This document shows positions 7,908-17,384 of a stretch of 36,558 bases of DNA, one piece after another. The stretch lies in assembly GCA_900315595.1 (NCBI GenBank), contig OMZQ01000021.1, forward strand, positions 1-36,558, read 5' to 3'. Under the pieces are notes generated by a model. It saw only the letters and a list, made by a program, of their open reading frames with translations. It was not told where the DNA came from and did no database searches. Positions within the stretch are counted from its first letter, which is position 1, and each line of letters begins with the position of its first letter. This stretch comes from an uncultured Eubacteriales bacterium (GTDB taxonomy: Bacteria > Bacillota > Clostridia > Oscillospirales > Oscillospiraceae). Made by a program: the position numbers and the translations under genes.

Positions 7908-7937
7908 CTGGCATTCCCGGCTGCGGCATGGTATAAT
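7908..7937 (+). promoter_or_regulatory. pepC promoter
   Basis: A perfect TATAAT (7932-7937) with CTGGCA (7908-7913) 18 nt upstream as a weak -35. The start codon of pepC is 33 bp after the -10 box. Confidence 0.65.
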
Positions 7938-7969
7938 TGGTTCGAAATAAAGAAAATGGAGGGATTTCC

Positions 7970-9286
7970 ATGCACACACTGACCTATGAACAGACGCTTG
8001 CCTTCCGGGAAGCCTACGAGAACGACCGCGCCGCAAAGACCGCCACGGCTGCCGCTGCCCGCACGGAGCTGGCGGATCTGGCCTTTATCCCGATGAACGC
8101 CGCGAAGCTGAACGGCGAATTCACCATCGAGCTCAAGACCCGCGGCATCACCGCCCAGGAAAAGAGCGGGCGCTGCTGGATGTTCGCCGCCCTGAACCTC
8201 CTGCGCGAGGGCGTGGCGGAGAAGCTGGGGCTGAAGCAGTTTGAGTTCTCCGAGAACTATCTGGCCTTCTACGACAAGCTGGAAAAGTCCAACAATTTCC
8301 TGAGCTGGATCATCGACACCGCAGCCAAGCCCCTGACCGACCGTGAGGTCAACTATATTCTGGCCGGGATCGGCGACGGCGGCTACTGGTGCATGGCCGT
8401 GGACCTGATCGAAAAATACGGTCTGGTGCCGAAATCCGTCATGCCCGAAACCTGGCAGTCCTCCCACACCGAGAAGGGCCGCACCCTGCTCAACACCCTG
8501 CTCCGCCGCGACGCCGCCGAGCTCCGCGATTGGATCGCGGCGGGTAAGGACCCCGAACCCCGCCGCCTGGAGATGCTCCGGGAGATCTACAAGCTGCTCT
8601 GCATCACCTTCGGCGAGCCGGTGGACAAGTTCGACTTCACCTGGCGCGGCGAGGACGGCGCGTTCCGCGAGGATCGCGGTCTGACCCCGCAGGACTTCTA
8701 TCGGAAATACGTCGGCGTGGATCTGAGCGAATACATCCAGGTGGACAACGCCCCCACCTGGAAGACCCCGATGCACGAGCCCTTCACCTTCCACTATCTG
8801 GGCAACATGGCCGAGAAGAACGTTCTGGCCCTGAACCTGCCCTTCGATGAGTTCGAGGCGCTGGCCCTGGCCTCCCTGCGCGGCGGCGACGCGATGTGGT
8901 TCGCCTGCGACGCAGGCGCCTACGGCGACCGCAAGACCGGCGTCTGGGACCCGGACAGCTTCGACTACGCAGGTCTTCTGGGCGGCGTGGAGCTGGAGAT
9001 GCCCACCAAGCAGAAGCGGCTGGAATACCGCGCCTCCAACGGCACCCACGCAATGCTGCTCATCGGCGTCCATCTGGACGAAAACGGCAAGCCCGACCGC
9101 TGGAAGATCGAAAACAGTTGGGGCAAGGACGTCGGCAAGGAGGGTTACTTCGTGTGCAGCGAGCGGTACTTCCGCGAATACACCTACGAGCTGATCGTCA
9201 AAAAATCCCATCTGACCGACGCACAGCGCGAGATGCTGACCCACGAGCCCATGCGCATCCTCCCCTGGGAGGATATCCCGGTCTGA
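7970..9286 (+). CDS. pepC: Aminopeptidase C (C1B, bleomycin-hydrolase family)
   Basis: 438 residues, normal for PepC. The catalytic cysteine is C69 in GRCWMFA, the histidine H360 in NGTHAMLLIG, and the asparagine N382 in IENSWG. The family forms cytosolic hexamers that trim amino acids from peptide N-termini. I chose the ATG at 7970 because GGAGGGAT lies just upstream; an earlier in-frame codon at 7937 overlaps the -10 box. It opens a run of three peptidase genes, each of the first two with its own promoter. Confidence 0.96.
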   Translation: MHTLTYEQTLAFREAYENDRAAKTATAAAARTELADLAFIPMNAAKLNGEFTIELKTRGITAQEKSGRCWMFAALNLLREGVAEKLGLKQFEFSENYLAFYDKLEKSNNFLSWIIDTAAKPLTDREVNYILAGIGDGGYWCMAVDLIEKYGLVPKSVMPETWQSSHTEKGRTLLNTLLRRDAAELRDWIAAGKDPEPRRLEMLREIYKLLCITFGEPVDKFDFTWRGEDGAFREDRGLTPQDFYRKYVGVDLSEYIQVDNAPTWKTPMHEPFTFHYLGNMAEKNVLALNLPFDEFEALALASLRGGDAMWFACDAGAYGDRKTGVWDPDSFDYAGLLGGVELEMPTKQKRLEYRASNGTHAMLLIGVHLDENGKPDRWKIENSWGKDVGKEGYFVCSERYFREYTYELIVKKSHLTDAQREMLTHEPMRILPWEDIPV

Positions 9287-9289
9287 TTG

Positions 9290-9324
9290 GGCAGGGATCA
9301 GGGACCAGGGATCAGGGATCAGGG
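9290..9324. repeat. Inverted heptamer array (five units)
   Basis: Five units of ATCAGGG/ACCAGGG/GGCAGGG, the reverse complement of the heptamers at 5440-5537. The end unit CCCTGCC and the following CAAT are shared, so the two arrays are related copies. It begins 3 bp after pepC and ends 14 bp before the next -35 box. Confidence 0.85.
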
Positions 9325-9338
9325 GAACAAATCCGGGA

Positions 9339-9367
9339 TTGCCAAAACCCGGGCCTCATGCTATAAT
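9339..9367 (+). promoter_or_regulatory. Promoter of the M42/S9 peptidase pair
   Basis: TTGCCA (9339-9344), a 17-nt spacer and a perfect TATAAT (9362-9367), 31 bp before the M42 peptidase start. Confidence 0.82.
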
Positions 9368-9398
9368 GAAACCGATCAAAAACAAAGGAGCTGCAAGC

Positions 9399-10442
9399 AT
9401 GGAACAAATGAAGCAATACATGGAATACGCGGTGCAGGTCACCCAGCGGCTGCTGGCTGCGGACAGCCCCTCCGGCTTCACCCGCGCGGCGGAGGAGGTC
9501 CTGCTCAAGGAGCTTTCCGATCTCGGCTATGAGCCGAAGCGCACCGTGAAGGGCGGCGTGCTGGTGGATCTGGGCGGCGAGGACGCGAACGACGGTCTGC
9601 TTCTGCAGGCCCATATTGACACCCTCGGCGCGATGGTAGCCGAGGTCAAGGGCAGCGGCCGTCTGCGCCTGACCTCCCTCGGCGGTCTGCCCCCCGTGAT
9701 GGCAAACACCGAAAACTGCCGTCTCTATACCAAGTTCAACGGCGTGCTGGAGGGCACGATCCAGCTCTGCAACGCCTCCACCCACGTCAACGACAATCTC
9801 CGCACCACCGTTCCCGACTACAACAATCTGGAGCTGGTTCTGGACGAGCCCGCCTTCACCGCCGACGCCGTCCGTGCCCTGGGCGTGGACGTGGGCGACG
9901 TGGTCTGTCTGGACCCGCGCACCCGCGTGACCGAGAAGGGCTACATCAAGAGCCGCTTCCTCGACGACAAGCTGAGCGCCGGTATCCTGGTCGGTCTGGC
10001 CAAGTACCTCAAGGACGAGGGCCTGACCCCCAAGCGCCGGGTCTACGCCCACTTCACGATCTATGAAGAGGTCGGTCACGGCGGCTCCGGCTCCGTCCCG
10101 GCGGGCGTGACCGAGTCGATCTCCGTGGACATGGGCTGCGTGGGCGACGGTCTGCAATGCACCGAGCATCAGGTCTCCATCTGCGTCAAGGACAGCGGCG
10201 GCCCGTACAGCTACGACGTGGTCACCGGTCTGATCGCCGCAGCCAAGGCCGCCGGCGCGGACTACAAGCTGGACGTCTACCCGCACTACGGCTCCGACGT
10301 GGAGGCCACCCTGCGGGCCGGATGGGACATCCGTCACGGTCTGATCGGGCCGGGCGTCTACGCCTCCCACGGCTACGAGCGCAGCCACAAGGACGGCGTG
10401 CTGGCGACCCTGCAGGTCCTGGCGGGCTATCTGGCACGCTGA
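9399..10442 (+). CDS. M42-family metallo-aminopeptidase
   Basis: 347 residues, the size of M42 (glutamyl/deblocking aminopeptidase) enzymes that form dodecameric cytosolic shells. Metal-site motifs are visible: LLQAHIDTLGAMV, the glutamate pair in YEEVGHGGSG, the aspartate in SVDMGCVGDG, and the C-terminal HGYERSHKDG histidine. The chosen ATG follows AAAGGAGCTGC. A longer in-frame reading from 9339 would start inside the promoter. It is followed 12 bp later by the S9 peptidase. Confidence 0.92.
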   Translation: MEQMKQYMEYAVQVTQRLLAADSPSGFTRAAEEVLLKELSDLGYEPKRTVKGGVLVDLGGEDANDGLLLQAHIDTLGAMVAEVKGSGRLRLTSLGGLPPVMANTENCRLYTKFNGVLEGTIQLCNASTHVNDNLRTTVPDYNNLELVLDEPAFTADAVRALGVDVGDVVCLDPRTRVTEKGYIKSRFLDDKLSAGILVGLAKYLKDEGLTPKRRVYAHFTIYEEVGHGGSGSVPAGVTESISVDMGCVGDGLQCTEHQVSICVKDSGGPYSYDVVTGLIAAAKAAGADYKLDVYPHYGSDVEATLRAGWDIRHGLIGPGVYASHGYERSHKDGVLATLQVLAGYLAR

Positions 10443-10454
10443 GGAGGAACCGCC

Positions 10455-12461
10455 ATGCTGCCCATTGAACAGAAGGATATTCTGTCCTATCGCTTCCTCT
10501 CCGGTCTGCGCTTCGCCCCGGGCGGCGGGAAGGCCGCCTTTGTGGTCGCAAACGCCAACGAGGAGGAAAACTGCTACGAGCGCCGGCTTTGGCTCTACGA
10601 GCACCACGCCATCCGGCAGCTCACCGATCTGGGCAAGGAGTCCGGCTTCGTCTGGCTGGACGAAAACCGCCTGCTCTTTCCCGCGGTCCGCTCGGCAAAG
10701 GAGAAAAAGCGCGCCGAGGCCAAGGAGGAATTCACCGCCTACTACGTTCTGGACGTGCGCGGCGGCGAGGCTCTGCCCTTTATGACCCTGCCGATGCAGG
10801 TCTCCACCCTCCGCGTCCTGGACGAGACCCACTTCCTGGTCACCGCCGACGTGGACAAGCGGCACCCCGACCTCTGGAACGCCGACGAGGAGACCCGCAA
10901 GAAGGTCCGGGCCGAGCGCGAGGCCGACGCCGACTACGAGGTCTTTGACGAGCTGCCCTTCTGGGGCAACGGTCAGGGCGTGACGAACGGCAGCCGCAGC
11001 TCCCTCTTTCTGGTCGGGCTGGAGCCCTTCCGCGTGACCGCAGTCACCGCCCCGCCCGAGGAGGTTTCCGCCGTGGCGATTCTGGGCGACGAGGTCCTCT
11101 ACGCCGTCACCCGCTGGGAGCGCAAGCTCCAGCTCGGCGGCTTCAAGCTCCGCGCTCTGAACTGGAAAACCGGCATGAGCCGCTCCATCCGCGACCACGC
11201 GACGCTCCGGCCCGAGGGGATGGAGGTCGTGGGGGACAAGGTCCTCCTGCTCGCCACCGAGGCCCAGCGCCACGGTCTGAACGAGAACGCCTGGGTCTAT
11301 ACCATCGACCCGACCACCGGCGAGATCGACCTGCTCCGGATGGAGGAGTACAACATGTACAACTCCGTCGGCAGCGACTGCCGCCTGGGCGGGAACCGTC
11401 AGCGCGTCGCTGCGGACGGCGCCCTCTACCATCTGACCACCCGCGGCGGAAACGCCTATCTGCACCGCCTGAATCCCGACGGCACCGACGTTCCGGTCTT
11501 CACCGGCGCAGGCTCCGTGGACGGCTTCGACGTGGACGGCGGACGCTTCCTCATCATCGGCCTGTTCGATATGCTGCCGCAGGAGCTCTACGAATACGAC
11601 CCCGCCGTGGGCAGACTCGTCCGCGTCTCCCACTTCCACGACGACGCCCTGGACGGGCGCTACGTGGCCCAGCCGGAGCCCCTGACGGTCCACAGCCGCG
11701 GCTATGAGATCGAGGGCTGGGTCCTCCGGCCCCGCGACTTTGACCCGGCAAAGAAATATCCCGCCGTTCTGGACGTCCACGGCGGACCCAAGACGGTCTA
11801 CGGCCCGGTCTTCTACCACGAGATGCAGGTCTGGGCCTCTCTGGGCTACTTCGTCTTCTTCTGCAATCCGAAGGGGAGCGACGGCGGCACGAACGTCTTC
11901 ATGGACATCCGCGGTCACTACGGCGACACCGACTACGCGAACCTGATGGACTTCACCGACGCAGTCCTGGCGGCCTACCCGCAGATCGACGCCAAGCGCG
12001 TCTGCGAGACCGGCGGCAGCTACGGCGGCTTTATGACCAACTGGATCATCGGGCACACGGACCGCTTCGTCTGCGCGGCCTCCCAGCGCTCGATCTCCAA
12101 CTGGCTGAGCTTCTACGGCATCTCCGACATCGGCTTCTACTTTGCCGAAGACCAGTGCGGCGGCAATATCTACGACAACGCCGAAAAGCTCTGGAGCCTT
12201 TCGCCCCTGCGCTATGCCAAAAACGTCAGGACCCCGACCCTCTTTATCCACTCCGACGAGGACTACCGCTGTCCGCTGGAGCAGGGTCTGCAGATGTACG
12301 CGGCCCTGGTGGACCGGGGCGTGGAAGCCCGGCTCTGCCTCTTCCACGGCGAAAACCACGAGCTCTCCCGCTCCGGCAAGCCCACGCATCGCCTCCGCCG
12401 GCTGAAGGAGATCACCGACTGGTTCGAGCAGCACGTCCGCCGCGCCCAGCTTCCCGACTGA
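10455..12461 (+). CDS. S9-family serine peptidase (acylaminoacyl-peptidase/oligopeptidase type)
   Basis: 668 residues: an N-terminal beta-propeller of about 400 residues and a C-terminal alpha/beta-hydrolase. The nucleophile is S522 in GGSYGGFM, with D603 in HSDEDYRCP and H635 in GENHELSRSG. The propeller restricts access to peptides, so it cleaves short ones. There is no signal peptide, so it is cytosolic. The RBS GAGGAGGAA overlaps the stop region of the M42 gene, showing coupled expression. The set pepC-M42-S9 points to strong use of peptides as substrate. Confidence 0.94.
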   Translation: MLPIEQKDILSYRFLSGLRFAPGGGKAAFVVANANEEENCYERRLWLYEHHAIRQLTDLGKESGFVWLDENRLLFPAVRSAKEKKRAEAKEEFTAYYVLDVRGGEALPFMTLPMQVSTLRVLDETHFLVTADVDKRHPDLWNADEETRKKVRAEREADADYEVFDELPFWGNGQGVTNGSRSSLFLVGLEPFRVTAVTAPPEEVSAVAILGDEVLYAVTRWERKLQLGGFKLRALNWKTGMSRSIRDHATLRPEGMEVVGDKVLLLATEAQRHGLNENAWVYTIDPTTGEIDLLRMEEYNMYNSVGSDCRLGGNRQRVAADGALYHLTTRGGNAYLHRLNPDGTDVPVFTGAGSVDGFDVDGGRFLIIGLFDMLPQELYEYDPAVGRLVRVSHFHDDALDGRYVAQPEPLTVHSRGYEIEGWVLRPRDFDPAKKYPAVLDVHGGPKTVYGPVFYHEMQVWASLGYFVFFCNPKGSDGGTNVFMDIRGHYGDTDYANLMDFTDAVLAAYPQIDAKRVCETGGSYGGFMTNWIIGHTDRFVCAASQRSISNWLSFYGISDIGFYFAEDQCGGNIYDNAEKLWSLSPLRYAKNVRTPTLFIHSDEDYRCPLEQGLQMYAALVDRGVEARLCLFHGENHELSRSGKPTHRLRRLKEITDWFEQHVRRAQLPD

Positions 12462-12467
12462 CTGGTT

Positions 12468-12517
12468 AGAAAAGCGAGTATTTTTCAAAAATCTTTTTGA
12501 AAAATACTTGCTTTTCT
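12468..12517 (+). terminator. Terminator of the peptidase operon, A/T-rich 24-bp stem
   Basis: Arms 12468-12491 and 12494-12517 pair over 24 bp with one G-T pair and a very short loop, starting 7 nt after the S9 stop. Its 3' arm contains the -35 box of the next promoter. Confidence 0.8.
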
Positions 12518-12536
12518 ATATAAGATGTGGTATAAT
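12508..12536 (+). promoter_or_regulatory. Promoter of the rimP-nusA-infB operon
   Basis: TTGCTT (12508-12513), a 17-nt spacer and a perfect TATAAT (12531-12536). The -35 hexamer lies inside the 3' arm of the preceding terminator stem. The start point should be near 12543, about 100 nt before rimP. Confidence 0.85.
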
Positions 12537-12564
12537 CCCCCCGTCATTAGGTAGGAAGTAAGTT

Positions 12565-12586
12565 AGAGAGGCCGTCAAGCCTCTCT
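12565..12586 (+). promoter_or_regulatory. Leader hairpin upstream of rimP
   Basis: An 8-bp perfect stem (12565-12572 with 12579-12586) with a 6-nt loop followed by TTCCTT. It sits about 20 nt into the predicted leader and may act as a weak attenuator; NusA autoregulates its leader in some bacteria. The function is inference. Confidence 0.45.
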
Positions 12587-12641
12587 TTCCTTATGTAAAA
12601 TCCATTTCAAATCCACTGATCCACCTGCGGAGGCAAAACAG

Positions 12642-13097
12642 ATGAAAGTGACGGAACGAATCCGCTCCCTCGCCCAGCCCGTGGTCGAAGAACACGGCTG
12701 CACGCTCTGGGACGTCGAATACGTCCGCGAAGGCGGGGAATGGTTCCTGCGCCTGTATATCGACAAGGACGGCGGCGTAAATATCAATGACTGCGTGGAG
12801 GTCTCCCACGCGATGGACCCCATCCTGGACCGCGAGGACCCCATCGAGGGCAGCTATCGCTTTGAGGTCGTCTCCGCCGGACTGGAGCGGCCCCTGAAAC
12901 GGCCCTCCGACTTTGCGGCCTTTCTCGGCGCGAAGGTGCTGGTCAAGCTCTACCGGCCCCTGAACGGCGTGCGGGAGTATCCCGCCGTCCTGCGCGGCTA
13001 TGACAACGGCGACGTCACCGTGGAATACGGCGGCGAGACTCTGACGTTTTCCAAATCCCAGGTCGCCCTGGTGCGGCTCAGAGCGGATTTTGACTGA
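12642..13097 (+). CDS. rimP: Ribosome maturation factor RimP
   Basis: 151 residues with the RimP pattern: an N-terminal alpha/beta domain (CTLWDVEYVREGGEWFLRLYIDKDGGV, then DCVEVSHAMDPILD) and a C-terminal SH3-like barrel. It helps 30S maturation. The RBS GGAGG precedes the ATG. It is the first gene of the conserved rimP-nusA-infB operon. Confidence 0.97.
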   Translation: MKVTERIRSLAQPVVEEHGCTLWDVEYVREGGEWFLRLYIDKDGGVNINDCVEVSHAMDPILDREDPIEGSYRFEVVSAGLERPLKRPSDFAAFLGAKVLVKLYRPLNGVREYPAVLRGYDNGDVTVEYGGETLTFSKSQVALVRLRADFD

Positions 13098-13120
13098 TAC
13101 AGATAATGGAGGAAGAGATC

Positions 13121-14206
13121 ATGGCAACCAACAACACCAACAATGCCCATACCGAAATCTTCGCAGCGCTCAAGCAGCTTGAGCGTGAGCGCGGCATCCC
13201 TGCGGACTACATGGTCGATAAGATCACCCAGGCCCTGCTTGCCGCCTATAAAAAGGACCGCGCCGGCTATACCGACAACGTGTTCGTAGAGCTCAACGAG
13301 TCCGCCCTGCGGATGTACGCGCAGAAGGAGGTCGTGGACGAGGTCATCACCCCCGCCACCGAGATCCAGCTTGAGGCCGCCCGCAAGATCGATCCGAACT
13401 GCGCCCTCGGCGACCTGGTCAACGAGGAGATCCAGACCCAGGCCTTCGGACGCATCGCCGCCCAGACCGCCAAGCAGGTCATCATCCAGGGCATCCGCGA
13501 GGCCGAGCGCGGCATGATCTTTGACCGCTTCTCCTCCAGAGAGCATGAGATCATGACCGGGTCCGTTCTGCGCGTCGATCCCAACACCGGCGATCTCACC
13601 GTCCGCATCGGTCAGGGCAACGACCGCACCGACGCCTGGCTCGCTTCCGGCGAGCAGGTTCGCGGCGAGACCTATATCGAGGGCGACCTGATCCGCGTCT
13701 ACGTGGTTGAGGTCCGCCGCTCCAGCCGCGGCCCGCAGGTCATCGTCTCCCGGACCCATCCGGGTCTGGTCAAGCGCCTGTTCGAGCTGAACGTGCCCGA
13801 GATCGCCTCCGGCGAGGTGGAGATCAAGTCCGTCGCCCGCGAGGCCGGTTCCCGCACCAAGCTGGCCGTCCACGCGGTTGACCCGAATCTCGATCCCGTC
13901 GGCACCTGCGTCGGCCCGAAGGGCTCCCGCGTTGCCGCCGTGGTCAACGAGCTGCACGGCGAGAAGATGGATATCGTGGTCTGGAACGAGGACCCGGCCA
14001 AGTTCGTCGCCGCCGCCCTGGCTCCCGCCGACGTCATCTCCGTGACGCCGCTTTCCGACGAGAAGTCCTTCCGCGTTCTGGTTCCCGACGACCAGCTCTC
14101 CCTTGCCATCGGCAAGGAGGGCCAGAACGCCCGCCTGGCCGCCCGTCTGACCGGCCACAAGATCGACATCAAGCCCGCCAGCGCCGCCGAAGCGCCGGAG
14201 GCCTGA
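13121..14206 (+). CDS. nusA: Transcription termination/antitermination factor NusA
   Basis: 361 residues. The order is an N-terminal RNA-polymerase-binding domain (about 1-125), an S1 domain (about 130-200), and two KH domains with VGPKGSRV and IGKEGQNARLAARL. It lacks the acidic repeats of proteobacterial NusA, as usual for Bacillota. It modulates pausing, termination and antitermination. I start at 13121, with GGAGGAAGAG upstream, rather than at the in-frame 13106, which lies in that RBS. Confidence 0.97.
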   Translation: MATNNTNNAHTEIFAALKQLERERGIPADYMVDKITQALLAAYKKDRAGYTDNVFVELNESALRMYAQKEVVDEVITPATEIQLEAARKIDPNCALGDLVNEEIQTQAFGRIAAQTAKQVIIQGIREAERGMIFDRFSSREHEIMTGSVLRVDPNTGDLTVRIGQGNDRTDAWLASGEQVRGETYIEGDLIRVYVVEVRRSSRGPQVIVSRTHPGLVKRLFELNVPEIASGEVEIKSVAREAGSRTKLAVHAVDPNLDPVGTCVGPKGSRVAAVVNELHGEKMDIVVWNEDPAKFVAAALAPADVISVTPLSDEKSFRVLVPDDQLSLAIGKEGQNARLAARLTGHKIDIKPASAAEAPEA

Positions 14207-14304
14207 TCGCCTTCCGATCCAATTCGCCTTCGGGCTTCCCGATCCTGCGGGCAGCCCGGACCGAAACCGAAGCATTTCCGATGAAAGGAGGAAATCCGCC
14301 GATC

Positions 14305-14577
14305 ATGCCCAAGAAAATACCCCTGCGGCAGTGTCTGGGATGCCGGGAGATGAAGCCCAAGCGCGAGCTGGTGCGCGTCGTCCGGTCTCCGGAGGGGACG
14401 GTCTCGCTTGACCTGCGCGGCAAAGCGCCCGGACGCGGCGCTTACGTCTGCCACGACCCCGACTGCCTGAAAAAAGCCCTGCGCTCCCGGGCGATCGCCC
14501 GCGCGCTGGAGGTGGAGATTCCTCCGGAAATCTACGACGCCCTCACCGGGCAGATGGAGGAGGAACATGGAACGTAA
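14305..14577 (+). CDS. rnpM: YlxR/RnpM family RNA-binding protein
   Basis: 90 residues with the motif PLRQCLGCREMKPKRELVRVVR and GRGAYVCHDPDCLKKA of the YlxR family (DUF448). In Bacillus a member binds and modulates RNase P, hence RnpM. The AAAGGAGG lies between two possible starts (14281 and 14305); only the ATG at 14305 can use it, although the spacing of about 13 nt is long. It overlaps the next gene by 11 bp. Confidence 0.93.
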   Translation: MPKKIPLRQCLGCREMKPKRELVRVVRSPEGTVSLDLRGKAPGRGAYVCHDPDCLKKALRSRAIARALEVEIPPEIYDALTGQMEEEHGT

Positions 14578-14974
14578 CGCAGATAAGACCCTCGGCCTGC
14601 TTTCCATTGCGCGAAAGGCAGGCAAGCTCCAGACCGGTGAGGACTCCGTCGGCGCCATGCTTGCCGAGCATCGCGCCAGACTGGTCCTCCTGGCGGCGGA
14701 CGCCGGTCCGGCGACCGTGCGCCGCGTTCTGGCGCGCACGGAGGGGACCCGCCAGCGCGTGATCACGCTGGCCTATGACAAGCAGACCCTGGGCGCAGCC
14801 CTGGGACGGCCCTCCGTGGCTGTCGCGGCCTTCACTGACGTCTCTCTGGCCCTGGCCTTTGCCAGGACCCTGCCGGAGCCCGACGCCGCGCTGATGGCGG
14901 ATCTGGAGGAACGGGTCCGCCGGGTGAAGGATCGTGCCGAAAACGGTCGGCACACGAAAACACGGAAAAGTTAA
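14567..14974 (+). CDS. ylxQ: L7Ae-family K-turn RNA-binding protein YlxQ
   Basis: 135 residues. LGLLSIARKAGKLQTGED opens an L7Ae/L30e fold, and RLVLLAADAG matches the family. Relatives bind kink-turn RNA; a precise job for YlxQ is not settled. The C-terminus after about residue 105 is longer than usual and basic. The start lies inside the end of rnpM, with GGAGGAAC upstream, which indicates translational coupling. Confidence 0.9.
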   Translation: MERNADKTLGLLSIARKAGKLQTGEDSVGAMLAEHRARLVLLAADAGPATVRRVLARTEGTRQRVITLAYDKQTLGAALGRPSVAVAAFTDVSLALAFARTLPEPDAALMADLEERVRRVKDRAENGRHTKTRKS

Positions 14975-14989
14975 GCTGGAGGTGGCTGT

Positions 14990-17353
14990 ATGAGTTTTGT
15001 GAAGTATCGCATCAAGGAGGTTGCCGCAGATTTCGGAATGGCTCCGAAGGATATTGCCGCAATCGTGGAAAAATATTTTGAAAAGCCCAAGAGCACCGCG
15101 CAGGTGCTGGAGGAGGACCAGCTGAACGTGATCTTCGATTCTCTGACCCAGCAGAATCAGATCGCTTCGGTGGAGACGGTCTTCGCCGCGGCCTTCGCCA
15201 AGAAGGAAGCCGAGGAGAAGAAGAAGGCCGAGGAGGCCGCAAAGCGCGAGGCCGAGGCAAAGAAGGCCGCCCAGGCCGCGCCCGCCGCCAAGCCCGACGA
15301 CAAGAAGCCCGCTCCTGCCCAGAATGCCAAGCCCGGCGCGCAGAAGCCCGCCGAGAAGAAGCCCGCCGAGCCCCAGCGCAAGCGCGAGCGCCGCGTGGTG
15401 GACACCTCCGCGGTCCAGGTCAACGCGGCCCGCTTCGACGACCACGCCGACACCCTGATCTCCGAGCGCGACCAGAACCGGACCGGCGGCAAGCAGAAGA
15501 TCGGCAACAAGAACAAGAAGCAGCAGGGCGGCAAGAGCGCCAAGTCCCGCGAGGACGAGCGCAAGCGTCTGAGCCGTCTGCGTCTGGAAGCCATCAAGAA
15601 GACCCCGCTCACCGTCAAGATCCCCGACGAGATCACCGTGGGCGAGCTGGCCGCCCGGATGAAGAAGACCGCCGCCGAGGTCATCAAGTGCCTGATCAAG
15701 AACGGCGTCATGGCCACCGTCAACCAGAATATCGACTTTGACACCGCCGAGTACATCGCCACCGAGCTCGGCTGCAAGGTAGAGAAAGAAGTCGTGGTCA
15801 CGATCGAAGAGCGCCTCTTTGACGACCACGAGGACACCGCCGAAGAGCTGGTCCCCCGTCCCCCCGTCGTCGTGGTCATGGGCCACGTCGACCACGGCAA
15901 GACGAGCCTCCTCGACGCCGTCCGCAAGACCAACGTGGTCGCGGGCGAGGCCGGCGGCATCACCCAGCACATCGGCGCCTATACGGTCCGCATCAACGGC
16001 AATCCGATCACCTTCCTGGACACCCCGGGCCACGCGGCCTTCACCTCGATGCGCGCCCGCGGCGCGATGTGTACCGACGTTGCAATCCTGGTGGTCGCCG
16101 CCGACGACGGCATCATGCCGCAGACCATCGAAGCCATCAACCACGCCAAGGCCGCCCAGATCCCCATCGTGGTGGCTGTCAACAAGATGGATAAGCCGGG
16201 CGCCAACCCGGATCGCATCCTGACCCAGCTCACCGAGCACGATCTGGTTCCCGCCGAATGGGGCGGCGACACCGAGGTCTGCCGCATCTCCGCCAAAACC
16301 GGCATGGGCATCGACGAGCTGCTGGAGACCGTGATCCTCACCGCCGAGCTCCGCGAGCTCAAGGCCAACCCGAACCGCTCCGCCAAGGGCACCGTCATCG
16401 AGGCCCGTCTGGACAAGAACCGCGGCCCGATCGCGACCCTGCTGGTCCAGAACGGCACCCTGAACCAGGGCGACACCATCATCGCCGGCACCTCCGTGGG
16501 CCACGTCCGCGTGATGACCGACGACAAGGGCCGCTCGATCAAGCACGCTGGACCCTCCGTCCCCGTGGAGATCACGGGTCTGGGCGAGGTCCCCGCGCCG
16601 GGCGACGCCTTTGAGGCCGTCAAGGACGAGCGCATGGCCCGCGAGCTGGTGGAGCAGCGCAAGCAGAAGGCCAAGGACGAGCTGGCAAAGCAGCGCTCCA
16701 AGGTCACGCTCGAAAACCTCTTCGACCAGATGAAGAAGGGCGAGATGAAGGAGCTGAACATCCTGGTCAAGGCCGACGTCCAGGGCTCCGCCGAGGCCGT
16801 CAAGGCCAACCTTTCCAAGCTCTCCAACGACGAAGTCGCCGTCAAGGTCATCCACAGCGGCGTCGGCGCGATCAACGAGAGCGATATCCTGCTGGCCTCT
16901 ACCGCCAACGCGATCATCGTCGGCTTCAACGTCCGGCCCGACGCCGCCGCTGCGGTCTCCGCCCAGCGCGCGGACGTGGATATCCGGCTCTACAGCGTCA
17001 TCTACGAATGCCTGGAGGAGATCGAGTCCGCCATGAAGGGCATGCTCGCCCCGAAGTACCGCGAGGTCGTCATCGGCCACGCCGAGGTCCGCGTCCTCTA
17101 CAAGGTCAGCGCGATCGGCACCGTCGCCGGCTGCTACGTCAAGGACGGCAAGGTCACCCGCGACAGCAAGGTCCGCGTCCTGCGCGACAACGTGGTCATC
17201 TACACCGGCGAGCTGGGCTCCCTGCAGCGCTTCAAGGACTCCGTCAAGGAGGTCGCCGCCAACTTCGAATGCGGCATGTCCGTTGCGAAGTACAACGACC
17301 TCAAGGAGGGCGACATCTTCGAGTGCTTCGTCATGGAGCAATACCGCGATTAA
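14990..17353 (+). CDS. infB: Translation initiation factor IF-2
   Basis: 787 residues. A low-complexity Lys/Ala/Pro/Glu linker (about 65-200) separates a short N-terminal IF2N-like domain from the core. The G domain shows GHVDHGKTS at about 298, DTPGHAAFT at about 344, NKMDK at about 398 and SAKTG after it. Domains II to IV follow, ending with the fMet-tRNA-binding C-terminal domain. It places initiator tRNA on the 30S subunit. The RBS is GGAGGTG. A hairpin 9 nt after the stop separates it from rbfA. Confidence 0.98.
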   Translation: MSFVKYRIKEVAADFGMAPKDIAAIVEKYFEKPKSTAQVLEEDQLNVIFDSLTQQNQIASVETVFAAAFAKKEAEEKKKAEEAAKREAEAKKAAQAAPAAKPDDKKPAPAQNAKPGAQKPAEKKPAEPQRKRERRVVDTSAVQVNAARFDDHADTLISERDQNRTGGKQKIGNKNKKQQGGKSAKSREDERKRLSRLRLEAIKKTPLTVKIPDEITVGELAARMKKTAAEVIKCLIKNGVMATVNQNIDFDTAEYIATELGCKVEKEVVVTIEERLFDDHEDTAEELVPRPPVVVVMGHVDHGKTSLLDAVRKTNVVAGEAGGITQHIGAYTVRINGNPITFLDTPGHAAFTSMRARGAMCTDVAILVVAADDGIMPQTIEAINHAKAAQIPIVVAVNKMDKPGANPDRILTQLTEHDLVPAEWGGDTEVCRISAKTGMGIDELLETVILTAELRELKANPNRSAKGTVIEARLDKNRGPIATLLVQNGTLNQGDTIIAGTSVGHVRVMTDDKGRSIKHAGPSVPVEITGLGEVPAPGDAFEAVKDERMARELVEQRKQKAKDELAKQRSKVTLENLFDQMKKGEMKELNILVKADVQGSAEAVKANLSKLSNDEVAVKVIHSGVGAINESDILLASTANAIIVGFNVRPDAAAAVSAQRADVDIRLYSVIYECLEEIESAMKGMLAPKYREVVIGHAEVRVLYKVSAIGTVAGCYVKDGKVTRDSKVRVLRDNVVIYTGELGSLQRFKDSVKEVAANFECGMSVAKYNDLKEGDIFECFVMEQYRD

Positions 17354-17361
17354 GCTCAGAC

Positions 17362-17384
17362 AGGGCGGGGCAGAGCCCCGCCCT
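17362..17384 (+). terminator. Hairpin between infB and rbfA
   Basis: A perfect 10-bp GC stem (17362-17371 with 17375-17384) with a 3-nt loop, followed by TCATCCCATTT. It is probably a partial terminator or mRNA-stability element, since rbfA to truB have no clear promoter in the 70-bp gap. Confidence 0.55.

Noticed and set aside
9312..12488. A very long minus-strand open frame (over 1000 codons)
   Set aside because: Antisense to the M42 and S9 peptidase genes, which have clear catalytic motifs, promoter and RBSs. It arises from strong third-position GC bias.
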